Shown here: in pieces, positions 23,848 to 35,900 of the stretch
Layout of the letters: each line of letters opens with the position of its first letter
How positions within the stretch are numbered: the stretch's first letter is position 1
Origin: Nectonema munidae
Lineage: Eukaryota; Nematomorpha; Nectonematoida; Nectonematidae
Reading direction: 5' to 3'
DNA length: 64,000 nucleotides
Assembly (NCBI GenBank): GCA_030549495.1
Contig: JAUIRK010000185.1
Coordinates: 558,001 to 622,000, forward strand
Translations under genes and position numbers: made by a program
The notes under the pieces: generated by a model
Told to the model about the DNA's origin: nothing
Seen by the model: only the letters and a program-made list of their open reading frames with translations
Databases searched by the model: none

Positions 23848-26752
23848 AATACATTTATTTCTTATTTTTCATGTTTTTCGCGTACATTTTTTCTTGTTGA
23901 TTAAATACACAATCAATTTAGTTAAAAATACGTATTCGTTTAACTTGAAAAAATGTACTCTTTATCTTTATATTATTATCTTTATCATTGCTACTTAGCA
24001 ATACCGTGTAACGATTGATTACTGTTGTAAAGTATATTTTTACGGTGAATATAAAAATCAATATATGCATGACCACCCTTACTTCGGAGAAATGTGACAA
24101 ATGCTAAAATAAATTCGCAGATCTTAATAATGATAATAATTTATTATAATTAATGAGCTATCGTTTAATACACAAACAAATATTAATGATTATAGCGATT
24201 GGCTTATGTTCTTTATTCAGAAAATATCTGATACATATATCTATTTTTTTTTATGAAAAGTAGAAAGCTTTGAATCCAATAACAACAACAACCAGACTTG
24301 AAAGTTGTAAGATTAGTCAATTTTATTCCACTGTCATCTTTAGGCGACGCAGACCATTTCTTGATTTTAACCCAAAAGCAAGCATTTAAGTATCTTAGAA
24401 GCAAAATATATAAAAGTTAAAAAGAATTTAATATAAAATGACCTTTAATCAAGAAATCTGTCATTTAGGAAAGATGGTTGGATCACCTGGACTAAAGGAG
24501 TTTTATATCAAATTACTTAGCGCCTTTCCTGCGATTAAATGGCTTGAATACCTCTATTTCTTATAATAATTAAATAATGATAGTAGTGTCATATCCGGTT
24601 AGATATTTCAATTGAGGCCTACGAAGGATAGCGAATATTTTCTGAATAACTGGATTTAACAGTTTATCCGCAACACCCCTACTCATTTGTATTGATTACT
24701 CTCTTAGAAGACAAAACAGATGAATTGTATGTATTTTATACATTTCCATTTACAGAGTAATTATCCTCAATCTTTTAAGTTTCTTCAATCTCTTTACAAA
24801 ACGTATCGTCTTTTTTTAACAAAAAAATGGAAGTTTTATAAAAAGATTCAAAAATTAAAGACAAAACATTATACTAAGTAATTAATACCTTTCATTTAAT
24901 GCAAAATTGTTAACTTTAAAATAAAATGTTGATTGATTGGAAGTAATATTATTGATACAAAGTGGAAAATGGTACAAAGGAAAATTTTTTGGTGAAAATT
25001 GATTTATAGCCCCATTTTTTGCGATTGACCTTTTGGCATCGCATGAAATATAGAGACTAAATGAAGTGAAATTTAATGTTCTCAAATTTCACAAAGACTT
25101 GTGTGTCCCAATTCGTAGATGAGATTAGTGTTAATGTTTGTGTACATATTATCCCGGTTCTTTTTTGTTTATTCTTTCATTCATTCATTCATTCATTTAT
25201 TTAGAGAGTTAATGATTGATGAACTCATCATCTATATTCTAAATAATCTGAAACTTATTCGTATAAACGCGCGTGCTGCCGAATCAATATAAGTTGATTG
25301 TGTAGAAAGAGAAGATGGGGGAGATGCAATTTAATTTGGCGAGATCTTCGTCGAAAATAACGAATGTTAGCGATCCTAGGTCGATGTTTTTGTGCAATGA
25401 GATATTCCTGGCGCGCACTTCCATTCTGTATTATTGTAACGTAATTTTTATCCACTAAGTAACTTCATATCTATTTCTTTTCTCTAATAAGAACAATTCT
25501 TTCATCATTTTTTTAAAGATATATTAAAAACTCCTCTAACTTGCTGTTATGGCTTTAAATTATGATTTATTGAAAATTTTCTATTTTAATTATTGTTTCA
25601 ACACTTTTCATTCGATGTAACCCTTTTTGGAATTTCAAATTTTTATTGACCCCCAAATATGATGTCAATAAGAATAATTATTATTGAATAAGAGAAATTA
25701 AATATGAAAATAAAATATAAATTTTATCAAATGAAAAATAGAACAAAATAAAGTTTGCTAAAATTTTGAAACCAAACGGTCAGACTAACTGAGGAGATCA
25801 TAACTATCAATATTTTTATTTAAGTATAAAAACCAAATATTTTTTTGTTATTAAATGTGTATAATGTGCAAATACAGTTTCATTTATTGGATCTGTAGGT
25901 TTTCGAAGTAGTGTTCATATGAACTAGTCGTTGAGACCAGGCCTTCCAAAGTTAGGCTGTAGTGGTTTCTGGCTAAATCTCGTCTTCTAACTCACGTTAA
26001 TCGTCGATTGGACAAACGGGTCAAGTATAACAGAGAGCTCTCTTACTTCACGGTAATCCGTTACATGCTTTAACAATAAACCAAAAGAACAAGATCCTAA
26101 GAACAAAAGAGCCCTCAAGTCCTTTGATTATCATTTCCAATTCAAACACTATTTCCCAACCCACAGAAGTCAGAAATAAAAATTCCTTATCATAAACCTA
26201 AACCTTCAACTAATATAATATACAAAGAAGAACATTACATCAAAACTCTTTCACGTTCTCTCAGTTCAACTCGTTTTCACACTCACATCATACAATTTAT
26301 CGATTTGAAGTAATTAAGTAAGCTTTGATAAATCTACTAATTCTCTATATGGAAGAAACAATAGTTTTATCTTATTTATAGATGCAAAAACGTTAACTTT
26401 GTTTATTTAATAACAAAATATCTTTCAAAAAATAATTGAAGAATCGGGACAAGGTATCGTGAGGTAGCAGTAGATTTTCCAATGCGATTCCCGTTCAGAT
26501 TAATCATCCCATCACCATAATTCATCTTAGCTTTCTTTTTCCTTTTTCTGTTTTTTTAGCATTTACTTCCAACTCAAAATTTGAAAATAATTCGCTTACC
26601 AATTGTATTTTAAAAATATTAAAGGTCTTCATGATTAACAGTTTAAAACTGTCAACTTTATAATATACATAAATGCGTTTTATTTTGAAGCAAAACTGAC
26701 AAGAAACCTGGACTAATTACGCTAATCCCAAATTTCTTAATGAATATATACT
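23848..26752. other. long stretch without recognised genes
   Basis: A short ATTC microsatellite lies at about 25170-25200. Open frames at 24213-24404 and 25255-25455 (both -) have no family likeness or supporting splice signals. Nothing else could be supported. Confidence 0.35.
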
Positions 26753-27660
26753 TTAATGAATTATGCAATACACGGGGGATAAGAAAAAGAATAAAGGCAC
26801 CTTCATTTGGTTATATGATACTTTCAAGTCAGGGGCCCGATATCTTTGCAGATTGCTGGATTTCTTTGTATAGTATCGCAAACTTTTCTTCTGGAAAGCC
26901 ACGTCAAATTTGAGTGCAGCAAGAGTTACAAAGAATTGCCAGATCGCCGTCACTACAAACTTCAATGGCATGTTTCGACATCATGTGCTTTAAAAAAGTT
27001 GTCCACTGTTAAATATTTCTATTCCAGTTGTTCTTCTGCTTGAGAGTTTAACAAGACAAAAATTCGTCCACCACATGCTTGTTATATATTATAGGTAAAC
27101 GCAATGCTGAGCTAAGTTGATAGCATCCGTCGTTTCATCGAGCTGAATTGTAAAAAAGTTCAAAATCGAAGTTCGAATCAATAAAACCACCCGCGACATC
27201 ATGTCATTCCACATCTTTCCTATTAGCCTTCTGACGGTATTGTTTGACATGAAGATATGCTTCATCTTTTCAAGTTCAGAACTTCACATTCAATATGATA
27301 TATCAACTGTTTTCGAATGATGTGGGCCTTTTTGACAACAGCTATTTTTTTGAAACTTCATAGGGAGCTTTCAAATACTTAAATTTGCAAAAACATTCCT
27401 ATGTTATCAAACCTGGATTTGTGCAAATGTTCTGCTTGATGTTTAAAATAATCAATAGTCTTCTTTATTCACCTGGAGTGCTTCATTTCCAAATGTTTTT
27501 TTAACTTGTTGTGCTTTAGAGAAGTGGATGGCAACACTTCAGAACACAAAAACACTTCGGTTCCTCTTCCCTACCAGATATTAATGCAGTAAAACCAATT
27601 GTCAAGTATACGTCTTCATATTTCATTTTTTAATCCAATAATGAAAATGCACATTTACAT
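26753..27660 (-). pseudogene. old hAT transposase (ZBED5/SCAND3-like)
   Basis: Read on the - strand in several frames: a start block (GFTALISGREEEPKC), KKHLEMKHS of a BED-like finger, an RRLIGKMWNDMM segment, then the DDE-start motif TIQLDETTDAINLAQH, and further on a remnant of the second catalytic block. These fit ZBED5-type hAT proteins, where IQLDESTDV-x-x-x-AQL is a hallmark. There are many stops and shifts, and the C-terminal half is missing. Confidence 0.65.
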
Positions 27661-28189
27661 CTATAAATCAGGCCCGAAAAGCAATAAAAACGTAAAAACA
27701 ACTCAATTCAAAGACTAACCCATTTATTTACCTTTGTCTTTTTCCTTTCAAGTGACCCATTACCAATTTGGATATTCGATTTAAGATGTATGTAACGTCA
27801 AGATGAAACGTAATGATAAGCGTAATAACAATGGGAAAACAGGGTGGTGGGGGCTTGTAAGCGTCTCCTAAAATCCTTCAAAGAGGGTTGCGCGCATAAT
27901 GCCTTTTTGCTCTTTTATAATTTGAGCTTGGCATTTTCTTCATTTTCCATCACCGTCATAATAATTTTATCTTTGAAGTCATCAAAGTTTTTGATCGATT
28001 GTAAGATATTTTTAGTAACCATGGTATAAAATGTTTGACAGTTGAATCTTTGAAAAAATTTCTTCCCTCAAATTTCAACTTTGTGCGCATTTGCAACAGA
28101 TGCAAGATTGCGTGCGCAAAAGTACGTTAAATTAATGTAAGTCGTCGTCTGCCTTTGTCAACGTAATGAGTTGAGAACATAGGGTTTCC

Positions 28190-28317
28190 TTAACCCGTTA
28201 ACGACTAGAATAATCAGACAATATCTAAAGTAAAGCAGAAGATTTGTATTTAAAGAGCATTGATAAATGCAGACGATTTTATTTTTGTTAAGTTGACTGT
28301 GTTCGATAACCGGTTAA
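28190..28317. mobile_element. TTAA-flanked mini-element, copy C
   Basis: TTAA at 28190 and 28314. Ends are CCCGTTAACGACTAG and GATAACCGG. Interior boxes CAGACAATATC, AGCAGAAGATTTG and GCAGACGATTTT match copy B (9047-9173). Confidence 0.7.
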
Positions 28318-29222
28318 TTTATGTATTTTAGAGAACTTTTTGAAATAATTTTAATTGTAGTAAATGTGTAAAATTCATATTTTTGGTTTTTCCTTCTAAT
28401 TTTTATTTCAAAAACCCAGAACATTTATATGATGCGCTAGGAGTATCTAAATATTGAAAGATGTAAAATTCAAACAAAAAATCAACCTAATTTTGAATAT
28501 TTTAATAGCTAAATAATTTCCTTAAAAGTTATAAATTTCGTATTTTAGTCAATAAAATAAATACATCTTGTTAAATTATTCTAGCTAGAATTATATGTAC
28601 TTTGTTTTAAGATTTTAGACGATTTAATTATTCTGCATCTAACACGCTCTGTGTCAAAGTAGTGAAACTCTTCTGGAGAAATAAAAAACCGTATTATACT
28701 TGCCTTAGTCGTGTACTTAATCTTTTGAAAATTCGTATTAGAAGAAAAGCGTGGTGAGTGTGACTGATGTGAGAGAAAAAGTTCTTTTTTACTCTTCCAA
28801 AACGTCTTAGTGAGTATGCAGATGAGGTGGTGGTATATTATTTTTATTCAAATTTGCACTTCCGTTCCCTCCCAGGCATTGCAGTATTCTGTATCATTTT
28901 CATATTTGCAACTTTCCTTGGACCTCTGAATCATTTAACTTGATTTAATGTATAATCGAACTTTTATACAAAGTACATGCAAACCTTTTAAGCATTTCCT
29001 GTGAAAAATATCTACAAAGTTGTAAGCAAACACTCGAACAATTTATTTTAAAGAAATTTAGCTTTAGCAAATTGTGTGTGTGCGTGCTTTGTATGTTTCT
29101 ATTGTATTTTTTAATAATTTCTAGGTATACCCAGTAACTTACGTTGCTCCTTTATCAGACGTCTGGCAAGACCTTGTTATATATTAAATGTAAAAATGGT
29201 AAAACAGTAAAAAACATATACT
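28318..29222. other. no gene recognised
   Basis: AT-rich sequence between two mini-elements. I see no conserved frame or repeat. Confidence 0.35.
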
Positions 29223-29359
29223 TAACCCATTAAGTCCCAATGCTACCATTTGGGAACATAAGTAATTTCATCTTCGTCTGCTTTTTTCAATGACCTTGAA
29301 TATAAATCGTCTGGGTTTTTTTAGATATCGTCTGATTTCTATGATACTTAATGGGTTAA
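29223..29359. mobile_element. TTAA-flanked mini-element, copy E
   Basis: TTAA at 29223 and 29356 with perfect ends CCCATTAAG and CTTAATGGG. Interior CGTCTGC boxes as in copy D. This is one of the best preserved members. Confidence 0.75.
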
Positions 29360-30080
29360 AATAAAAAATCCCAAATAATAGGTTACATACTTACTGATAG
29401 CACCATTTCAAAATTCTACACAAAAGTTCAAAACTTTTAACTTTGAAATTGGGGTTTTATTTCATGGAAACAATATGATTGGTTGTAATGTTTATTAATT
29501 ATATATATAATCTCATAACCTGTACGGTTGAACGCGAGTAGACAACTTGTTTGTCATCTCCAACTTGCATACTACGATGGTTTCCATTCGATAGCGTGCT
29601 ATGTGCATGCTTTGATACAAATGATTACTGAGCAAGGTTCAACCTGCTTTTCATATTTTGCTAGATGTAAGATTTGATATACTTCATTCGGGGAGACGAT
29701 GTTACAAAAGCTATTACCTATATTTTTGCGATTTTTTACGATTATAAATAACATATTTCTCAATGAATAGAAAAATATTCCTTAAAGTCAAAAAATATAG
29801 GAAGACAATTTCGTAAAAATTATTCTGTTTTTGAAAAGGGATAGAGAGGCCATTTTTAATGATCTATATGTCATAATGGTACTATAAAGAAGTATTAGAT
29901 TTCTAAAAAAGAATTATAGTACATTTTATAATCCTACTTTGTTACTAATAGATTTTTTTAACTTATGGCTAATGTTAAATATTGTAATTTTTATTATATA
30001 TTTGCAAAAAGAATAAGAGATGCTTTAGGCTTATGGTTAAGGTTAAATAATGTTATTTTTATAAAAAATGTATGTTTAAT

Positions 30081-30285
30081 TAATAGAATACCATAAAGAT
30101 CTATCTGTGGAAAGAAATTTTTTTAAAATATATCCTTGGCTTCCGTTACTTTTAGTTTCCTATATGAGTTTTATAAAAATGATAAGAATGGCAAGCGTTA
30201 TCTTTGTATTCTAAAAGTAACGGGGGCCAACGATATATTCATTTTTCTCTCCTTCACACACATTGATCTTTATGGTATTCTATTA
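30081..30285. repeat. central palindrome of the foldback element
   Basis: Perfect 21-bp outer arms (30081-30101, starting TAATAGAATACC, and its complement at 30265-30285) enclose an inner palindrome at 30127-30240. The inner part (ATATATC[G/C]TTGGCT, then CCGTTACTTTTAG) is the reverse-oriented relative of the one at 14697-14840. Confidence 0.8.
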
Positions 30286-30517
30286 AGTATAAATTTTTGG
30301 AGATGATCCATTCATCTGTAGGAAGACAAAAATGAACATATTTTGGAGTAATTAATTACGTTTTAAATTTGAACTAACTTTTGTTATATTAAATCGTTTT
30401 TCAACCTTTGTCAAGTTTTGCCCAAATTGTCCTCTAGCCCTCTCTCAAAGTTGGCATCATAACAAATGAGTCAATGTAGTAAAAGGTATACATTTCCACG
30501 TTTAGGTAATAAATAAC

Positions 30518-32269
30518 CTGGGCGAGTAAAAGTCAACAAAGTCAATTTTTGTTTAGGATTTAGAAAAGACTTAAACAAGTTTTTTGTTTTAATTTGACGG
30601 GTGCGGGACATTTTTTGGAGGTTTTTTAGGTCAATATGATTTTTTTTATTTAATCAATAAAGTTAATTTTGATTTTAGAAAAATTAAAATACTTTTTGAT
30701 TAGAAATAGGTCGACTATATCTATTTTTATTTTTAAATACAAGTTGTAATTGAAGAATTGAGTGAATTTTAAAGTCTTTTTTTTCTAAATAAGTTTTATA
30801 CATTTTTGTTAAAATTGAACGTTTTAAAATCATATAAGTAATTTCAAATATCCATAACTTTTCAAGAGAGTAGCATATTAAAATATAATAAAAGTATTTT
30901 TAACAAATTTTTCACACAAACTTTATTCGTACTTATAATTGCATTAACGATCAGTGAATATAATTTCGCATATATAATTCAACTTATGAAAAATTATGAA
31001 GTTCCTACTCATTTTTCAAGTGGTTCCTATGGTCAAGGCATTCATAAACAAATGCGTCCAAAGCCAAAATCCACACATTTTTGGATAAACAACATTACTG
31101 CTAAATTCAAATCTAAGCGTAACCTCAACCCTATTTCGAGTTTTGGTGTTTAGCAGTAAGTATGAAGAACTTTTTTTGTAGAAAATGACAGAAACACTCA
31201 AACATAAAAGACAGCTCAACAATTTAACTGAAAATGAAAGTCCTGATCATTTGTGAATGTATCGTATAGATAGATATGATTTTACTAAAAGATTAGCGAC
31301 AGTGTTTGTAGAAGCTAACATTCTATTGCATAAATTGAATCATTCAAGTATTAAAACTTTGTTTGAAAATATGGGCGAATCACTACCTTCAGTAAGACCA
31401 TGGAGAATTCAATCTATGAATTGGATTCAAAAAATTACAAGATAGGTTAATGGAAAACGAAGAAGTTTTTCTGGTGATTGAGGAAACTAATATTTCTGGA
31501 CAAGTTTTCGTTAACGTTTTGATAGGCGAACCTGAATTACACCATCTCAAATTTATTATAGAAGTGTGTAACTTTTACTATCATATAATTTCAGAAATGC
31601 TTTCAAGATTAGTCAATGATGTTGCAAAAAAGTTCTATATTAAAGGCAAAAATTTTGTTGTTAGCTAGCACACGCGGTAAGGCACAATGTATCATACGCA
31701 AAAATTTTATCAGCTTTGTATTCAAACTTATTTTACGTTACTTGTTCTTCTCACCATCGTGCTTTGGAGATAAAAGTCTTTTACAAAAATGTAGATGATT
31801 TAGTATCTAGTATAAAATCACTACTATTAAAAAAAGACTTTTACTTTCCTAAATCATCGGTTGCCTTCGGGTTGCGACTGTAACAACTGGGACAAGTTTG
31901 CTAGAAGCCGCATTTATTACTGTAAATCTTCCAGCAGTCGAACTCGATGGTGGAAAGAGATTTTTTTAGAAGGGCTAATGAAAGTACAATTATTATTGAT
32001 CTAGACAGAAACTTGCTCTCGGAAAAAAAAGAGATTAATCTCAACTTGTTCAATTAGTTGTTGAATCGCAAAGTGCTAAATTTTCAATTAGAGATGCCTA
32101 TATTATATCTTTAACAAGATTGAAGAAGTTATGAGAATGAAAGATTTATTCAATAGGAACAAAGTTTTTAAGCAATTTAAATTTAACTTTTTAGGTCAAT
32201 AATATCAATTTTTTCTAAAGATAAAAGTCAATTTTATGAAATTTTTTAGTTCAATTTTTCGTCGCCCTG
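30518..32269 (+). mobile_element. hAT element, CGGBP1-like lineage, copy 1
   Basis: The left end CCTGGGCGAG and the inverted right end CAGGGCGACG bound a 1.75-kb insert in the right arm of the foldback element. The flanking repeat resumes directly outside (TAGGTAATAA on the left, GTCTCCTCGAATGAGG on the right), which proves insertion. No clean 8-bp duplication survives. A related copy is at 52996-53990. Confidence 0.7.
31200..32140 (+). pseudogene. decayed hAT transposase (CGGBP1-like)
   Basis: Frames include EANILLHKLNHSSIKTLFEN, then SLPSVRPWRIQSMN, then EEVFLVIEETNISGQVFVNV (the normally Asp-bearing first catalytic block), then HVTCYSHRAL-like and VDDLVSSIKSLLLKK segments. The order matches CGGBP1-related hAT transposases, whose typical blocks are L-N-P-x-F, W-x-x-I-D-E-T-T-D-x-x-G and H-V-T-C-x-A-H. 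There are several shifts and stops; the C-terminal dimerisation region is not evident. Confidence 0.6.
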
Positions 32270-32890
32270 GTCTCCTCGAATGAGGTATATCAAATCTTAC
32301 ATCTAGCAAAATATGAAGAGAAAGTTGAAACTTGTCTCCATAATCATTTGTATCAAAACATGCACATAGCTAACTATGGAATAATAACCACCGTAGTATA
32401 CATGTTGGAGATAACAAACAAGTTGTCTACCAGCGTTCAACCTTACAGGTTATGAAAAATTTTGGAAAATTTAAAATCTTAGCCAATCAGATCCAAGATT
32501 TTTGCTGTGTTCATTTGATTAATCAATATATTTAAAACAAGTACCAAATAATTAGCTCGATTCCCACTTAATTTGATTCATTAAAACAAAAAAAAATTAA
32601 ATTCTTTTATCTAATCAAATCAAGATTTTGCGAGGTCATGACGTGACAAAAATAACCATACCTCTTTAAATATATAATATTGATTAACTTGCTTTTTAAA
32701 CTCCTTTTCTTCTAAGTTGAAGTTCGCATAAGTCAAACCCTATTTTTTACACCATATAATTTTACAAATTAAAAAAAAATTCTTTTTAAAATAATGCCAC
32801 ACCATGTGGGTGCGTAATGTGGTCTAATTAGCAAGGATAACCCAATGTTTAGAAAGCCCTTTTTAATTCCCAAATTTCCTTTCTATTTAG

Positions 32891-32933
32891 GTATTGATCT
32901 AGAGTAGAGTTTTGTTGTGTTTTGCTTGCAATA
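32891..32933 (+). other. 5' untranslated part of the first coding exon, ZFAND-like gene
   Basis: The stretch TTTCTATTTAG| at 32880-32890 is a good splice acceptor just upstream of the start codon, so an upstream non-coding exon and promoter should lie further left. I could not locate that exon. Confidence 0.45.
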
Positions 32934-35900
32934 ATGGAAAAAACGAATCAATCGGAAAACCCTGCGAATCCTGCACCCTGCAAGTCTGGCTGCGGTTTCT
33001 ACGGCAGCTCTGCGACTAACGACCTGTGCTCAAAGTGCTTCAAGGATACCTGCAATATCACTGCTGCTGCTGCCGCCGTTTCAAGCCCCGCCCCCCTTTC
33101 TTCTTGCCAAAAAGCAATATCTTTGTCATCTTCACTTTCATCAAACATCGCTTCATCCACAAAACCTGTTCTAGGTATGTTTCAATCAATCCAATTCACT
33201 ATCCTTCCTTTCCAAGTTTCTACTTCGGCAACTTGATATTTCAAAACCATAAGTCAAGTGGGAAATCAAATGTCAAATGTTTGCAACTCTCTTTCAATGT
33301 CGTTAGAACACTAGGAAATCAACGTTTCCACATTTAAATTTGTATGATCTTTGCTATAAGTATATATATACACGTTTACATGTCGCTTTTTTCTTGCAAA
33401 TTTTTTAGCTGCGTAGCAAATAATAATCTTACTGTTTTTGTCATCAAATGAACTCATCTGGCACATTGAAAGGACCAAGCTTATTTTTTTAAGACTTCAC
33501 TAATATTAGAAATTTCATTGAAAAAAAATTTTTATCACGTGAAAACTACTATAATTGACTCTGAGTGCAATTTTGAAGTTAGCATAAAAGAATAACAATA
33601 AGAGTGTTGCTTGGCAGAATTGAAATGTCCCTATAAATCGATACTTGGATTGATTAAAAAGGACCTTTTTGTATTGTTCGGATATAGTCTTCTATATGCC
33701 TTAAGATCACTATGATTCCAATTTCTGCATATTTTTTAAATAATCTTTTAGAGTTAAATAAAATATAAATTGCAATGGTAAAAAAATTATCTCGAAACTT
33801 AACAAAGACAAAAACGTGTTAAAAATAAAAATTATTATTTTATTTAGTCAAGAAAACAGAAAAAAAATAAAATGCAATTTTATTAGAACATAATTACAAG
33901 TACCAGAACATGAAAATAAGATATGCAATGCTTTTAATCAAAACACAAGGTCTTGCAATAGAATTATAGAATTGCATGTTTTTAGGTTCTAAGATATCTT
34001 AGATGAAGCATCTAATATATCAGCCACCGACTCCCAACTTGGGGATAAGGTGTAGTAGACAAAGAAGAAGAAGAAGAATATCTTAGATGAGATATATTTT
34101 TGAAACAAAAGTCATCTAGCAATTATTAGTTATCAAAATCTAGAACGCAAGTTGTTAGGATCTATGCAAAAGCAGGAACATGAGATTATGTGCATAGATT
34201 AGGAAAAACATATGTAGTGTATTTTCGACTATAACACATGTGTTACATCTTTTTTAGAAAGAATATCTTAAATAAGCATGAAGTAATTTTAAATATTTTA
34301 CTTTAACAAAGAATTGTATTACAATAATTTAAAAATATTTATATATGTAAAATTATTTTGTTTTGCTAAAGTTTTTGCCAATTTAATTAATCGGTGAATT
34401 ACGCTTTGGTTACGGTGAATTAGTTAGTTAGCCTTATTCACCAGTTAATGATAGGTTAATTTTCACCAAATACCATCACTTATCAATGCCTACAACAAAG
34501 TATATGACACTTGTCTTGACAAATTTAATAGGTACCCTTTGACAACCTTAATTTTGAAGACTAATTGCTTAATTTTTCAATTATTATATATATATATCTA
34601 AAGCAGACACTTTTCATTTCTTGGGACACCGGTGTCCCACGAGTCCTCAAAAGGTAAAGAATCTTATATTTACAAAAAAAATTTATTCATTTAGAAATAG
34701 TGTACAAACCACACGATGTTTTTAGTCAGATATTATAAAAGCTTTTATTTTAAGAACTAAAAAGTATTGAAAAAAATTATAAATATTCAAACGCAGGATT
34801 TGACAATTAGAAAAATGTGATAATTAGCTCAAAAATATATAGAAAAAAATCCATTTGTGCCAAAACAAAAAACATACTCAAGAAAATATAAGATGAATTA
34901 AAATACGCACAAAAAATTGGCAAAAAATTTTCATGTCTAAGTTTGGTTGTATAATTCGAAGCACATCGATAACTTTCTATCTTAAAAAATATTCAATTCT
35001 TTTTTGAGATGTTTGATACCGAGAAAATCTAAGACAAAAGACAGTTTTCCTCAATTTTTACATAAATAATCAAAATAAAACTAATTTTTTTATATTTAAA
35101 ATTGAGTTAAAAGAAAATATTTTTTTGTCGCATAATCACCAGAAAAGAGTATATTTGGCGCGTACCTTAAAAAGAGGTTGGCCCCTGTGTTAGGGAGTAT
35201 ATAGGGAAACAGAACTAGATACACGCTATCATATATCTATGATTTGTAGTAATCAATACCCAATTGTGATGTTTATACAGTGAAGTAGTTTTCACTTATA
35301 ACCCTTTCATTACCAGAAAAACAAGACGATATTTATTAAAAAGCAGAAGATTCATATACAAAACTATTTGAAAAAGCAGACGAAGGTAAAATTGTTTATG
35401 TATCATATATGATACACTGGTCACCAAAGGGTTAAAGCGAATCCGGTTGTAATGAGTTCAGTTTATAGCGAAGATATTTTATAGTCCCCGTATAACTATA
35501 GTAACAAAATTTCAATATCATGAAGAAATTTTTTGAAAATATATTTTAAACTAAGAAAGTATATGCAATAGTTAAATCGAAAATTTTTTTCACAATATTT
35601 TGGTTTTATTAAATTAAAAGATACAAAAGTTTAATTTATGAGCAATTAAATCGTTTCTAGTTAAAACATTTTTAAAATTTGTATCACGTTTTTTTTTATT
35701 GTAAAACATTTTTTTATATTTATATAAAAATCGCCTGTTTAAGTTGAATAAAACTCATTACAACCTAACAACTCATCCATAAAAGCAGCAATTAACTTTC
35801 AAAAGTGCGGTTTTTAGGGTTAATGCAAGAATTTAAATTATTGATTTGATTATTTTGTTATGTTGCTTTGAAGCTTCTAGCATTATTGGATCAAGGATCG

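Larger units (their letters stand above)
29513..32454. mobile_element. large foldback-type element split by a hAT
   Basis: The left arm (about 29513-29745) and right arm (about 30490-30517 plus 32270-32454) are inverted copies of each other. Both outer ends read CATAACCTGTACGGTTGAAC or its complement. Near the middle lies a palindrome (30081-30285). Removing the inserted hAT (30518-32269) leaves about 1.2 kb built almost symmetrically around the palindrome. A half copy occurs at 14697-15460. No transposase is encoded. It resembles long-terminal-inverted-repeat foldback elements; the superfamily is unknown. Confidence 0.6.

Noticed and set aside
25170-25200. ATTC repeats as a regulatory element
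   Set aside because: A plain short microsatellite with no further context.
27844-28029. Open frame near an old hAT
   Set aside because: No conserved motif; the opposite-strand peptide is also short and unrecognised.
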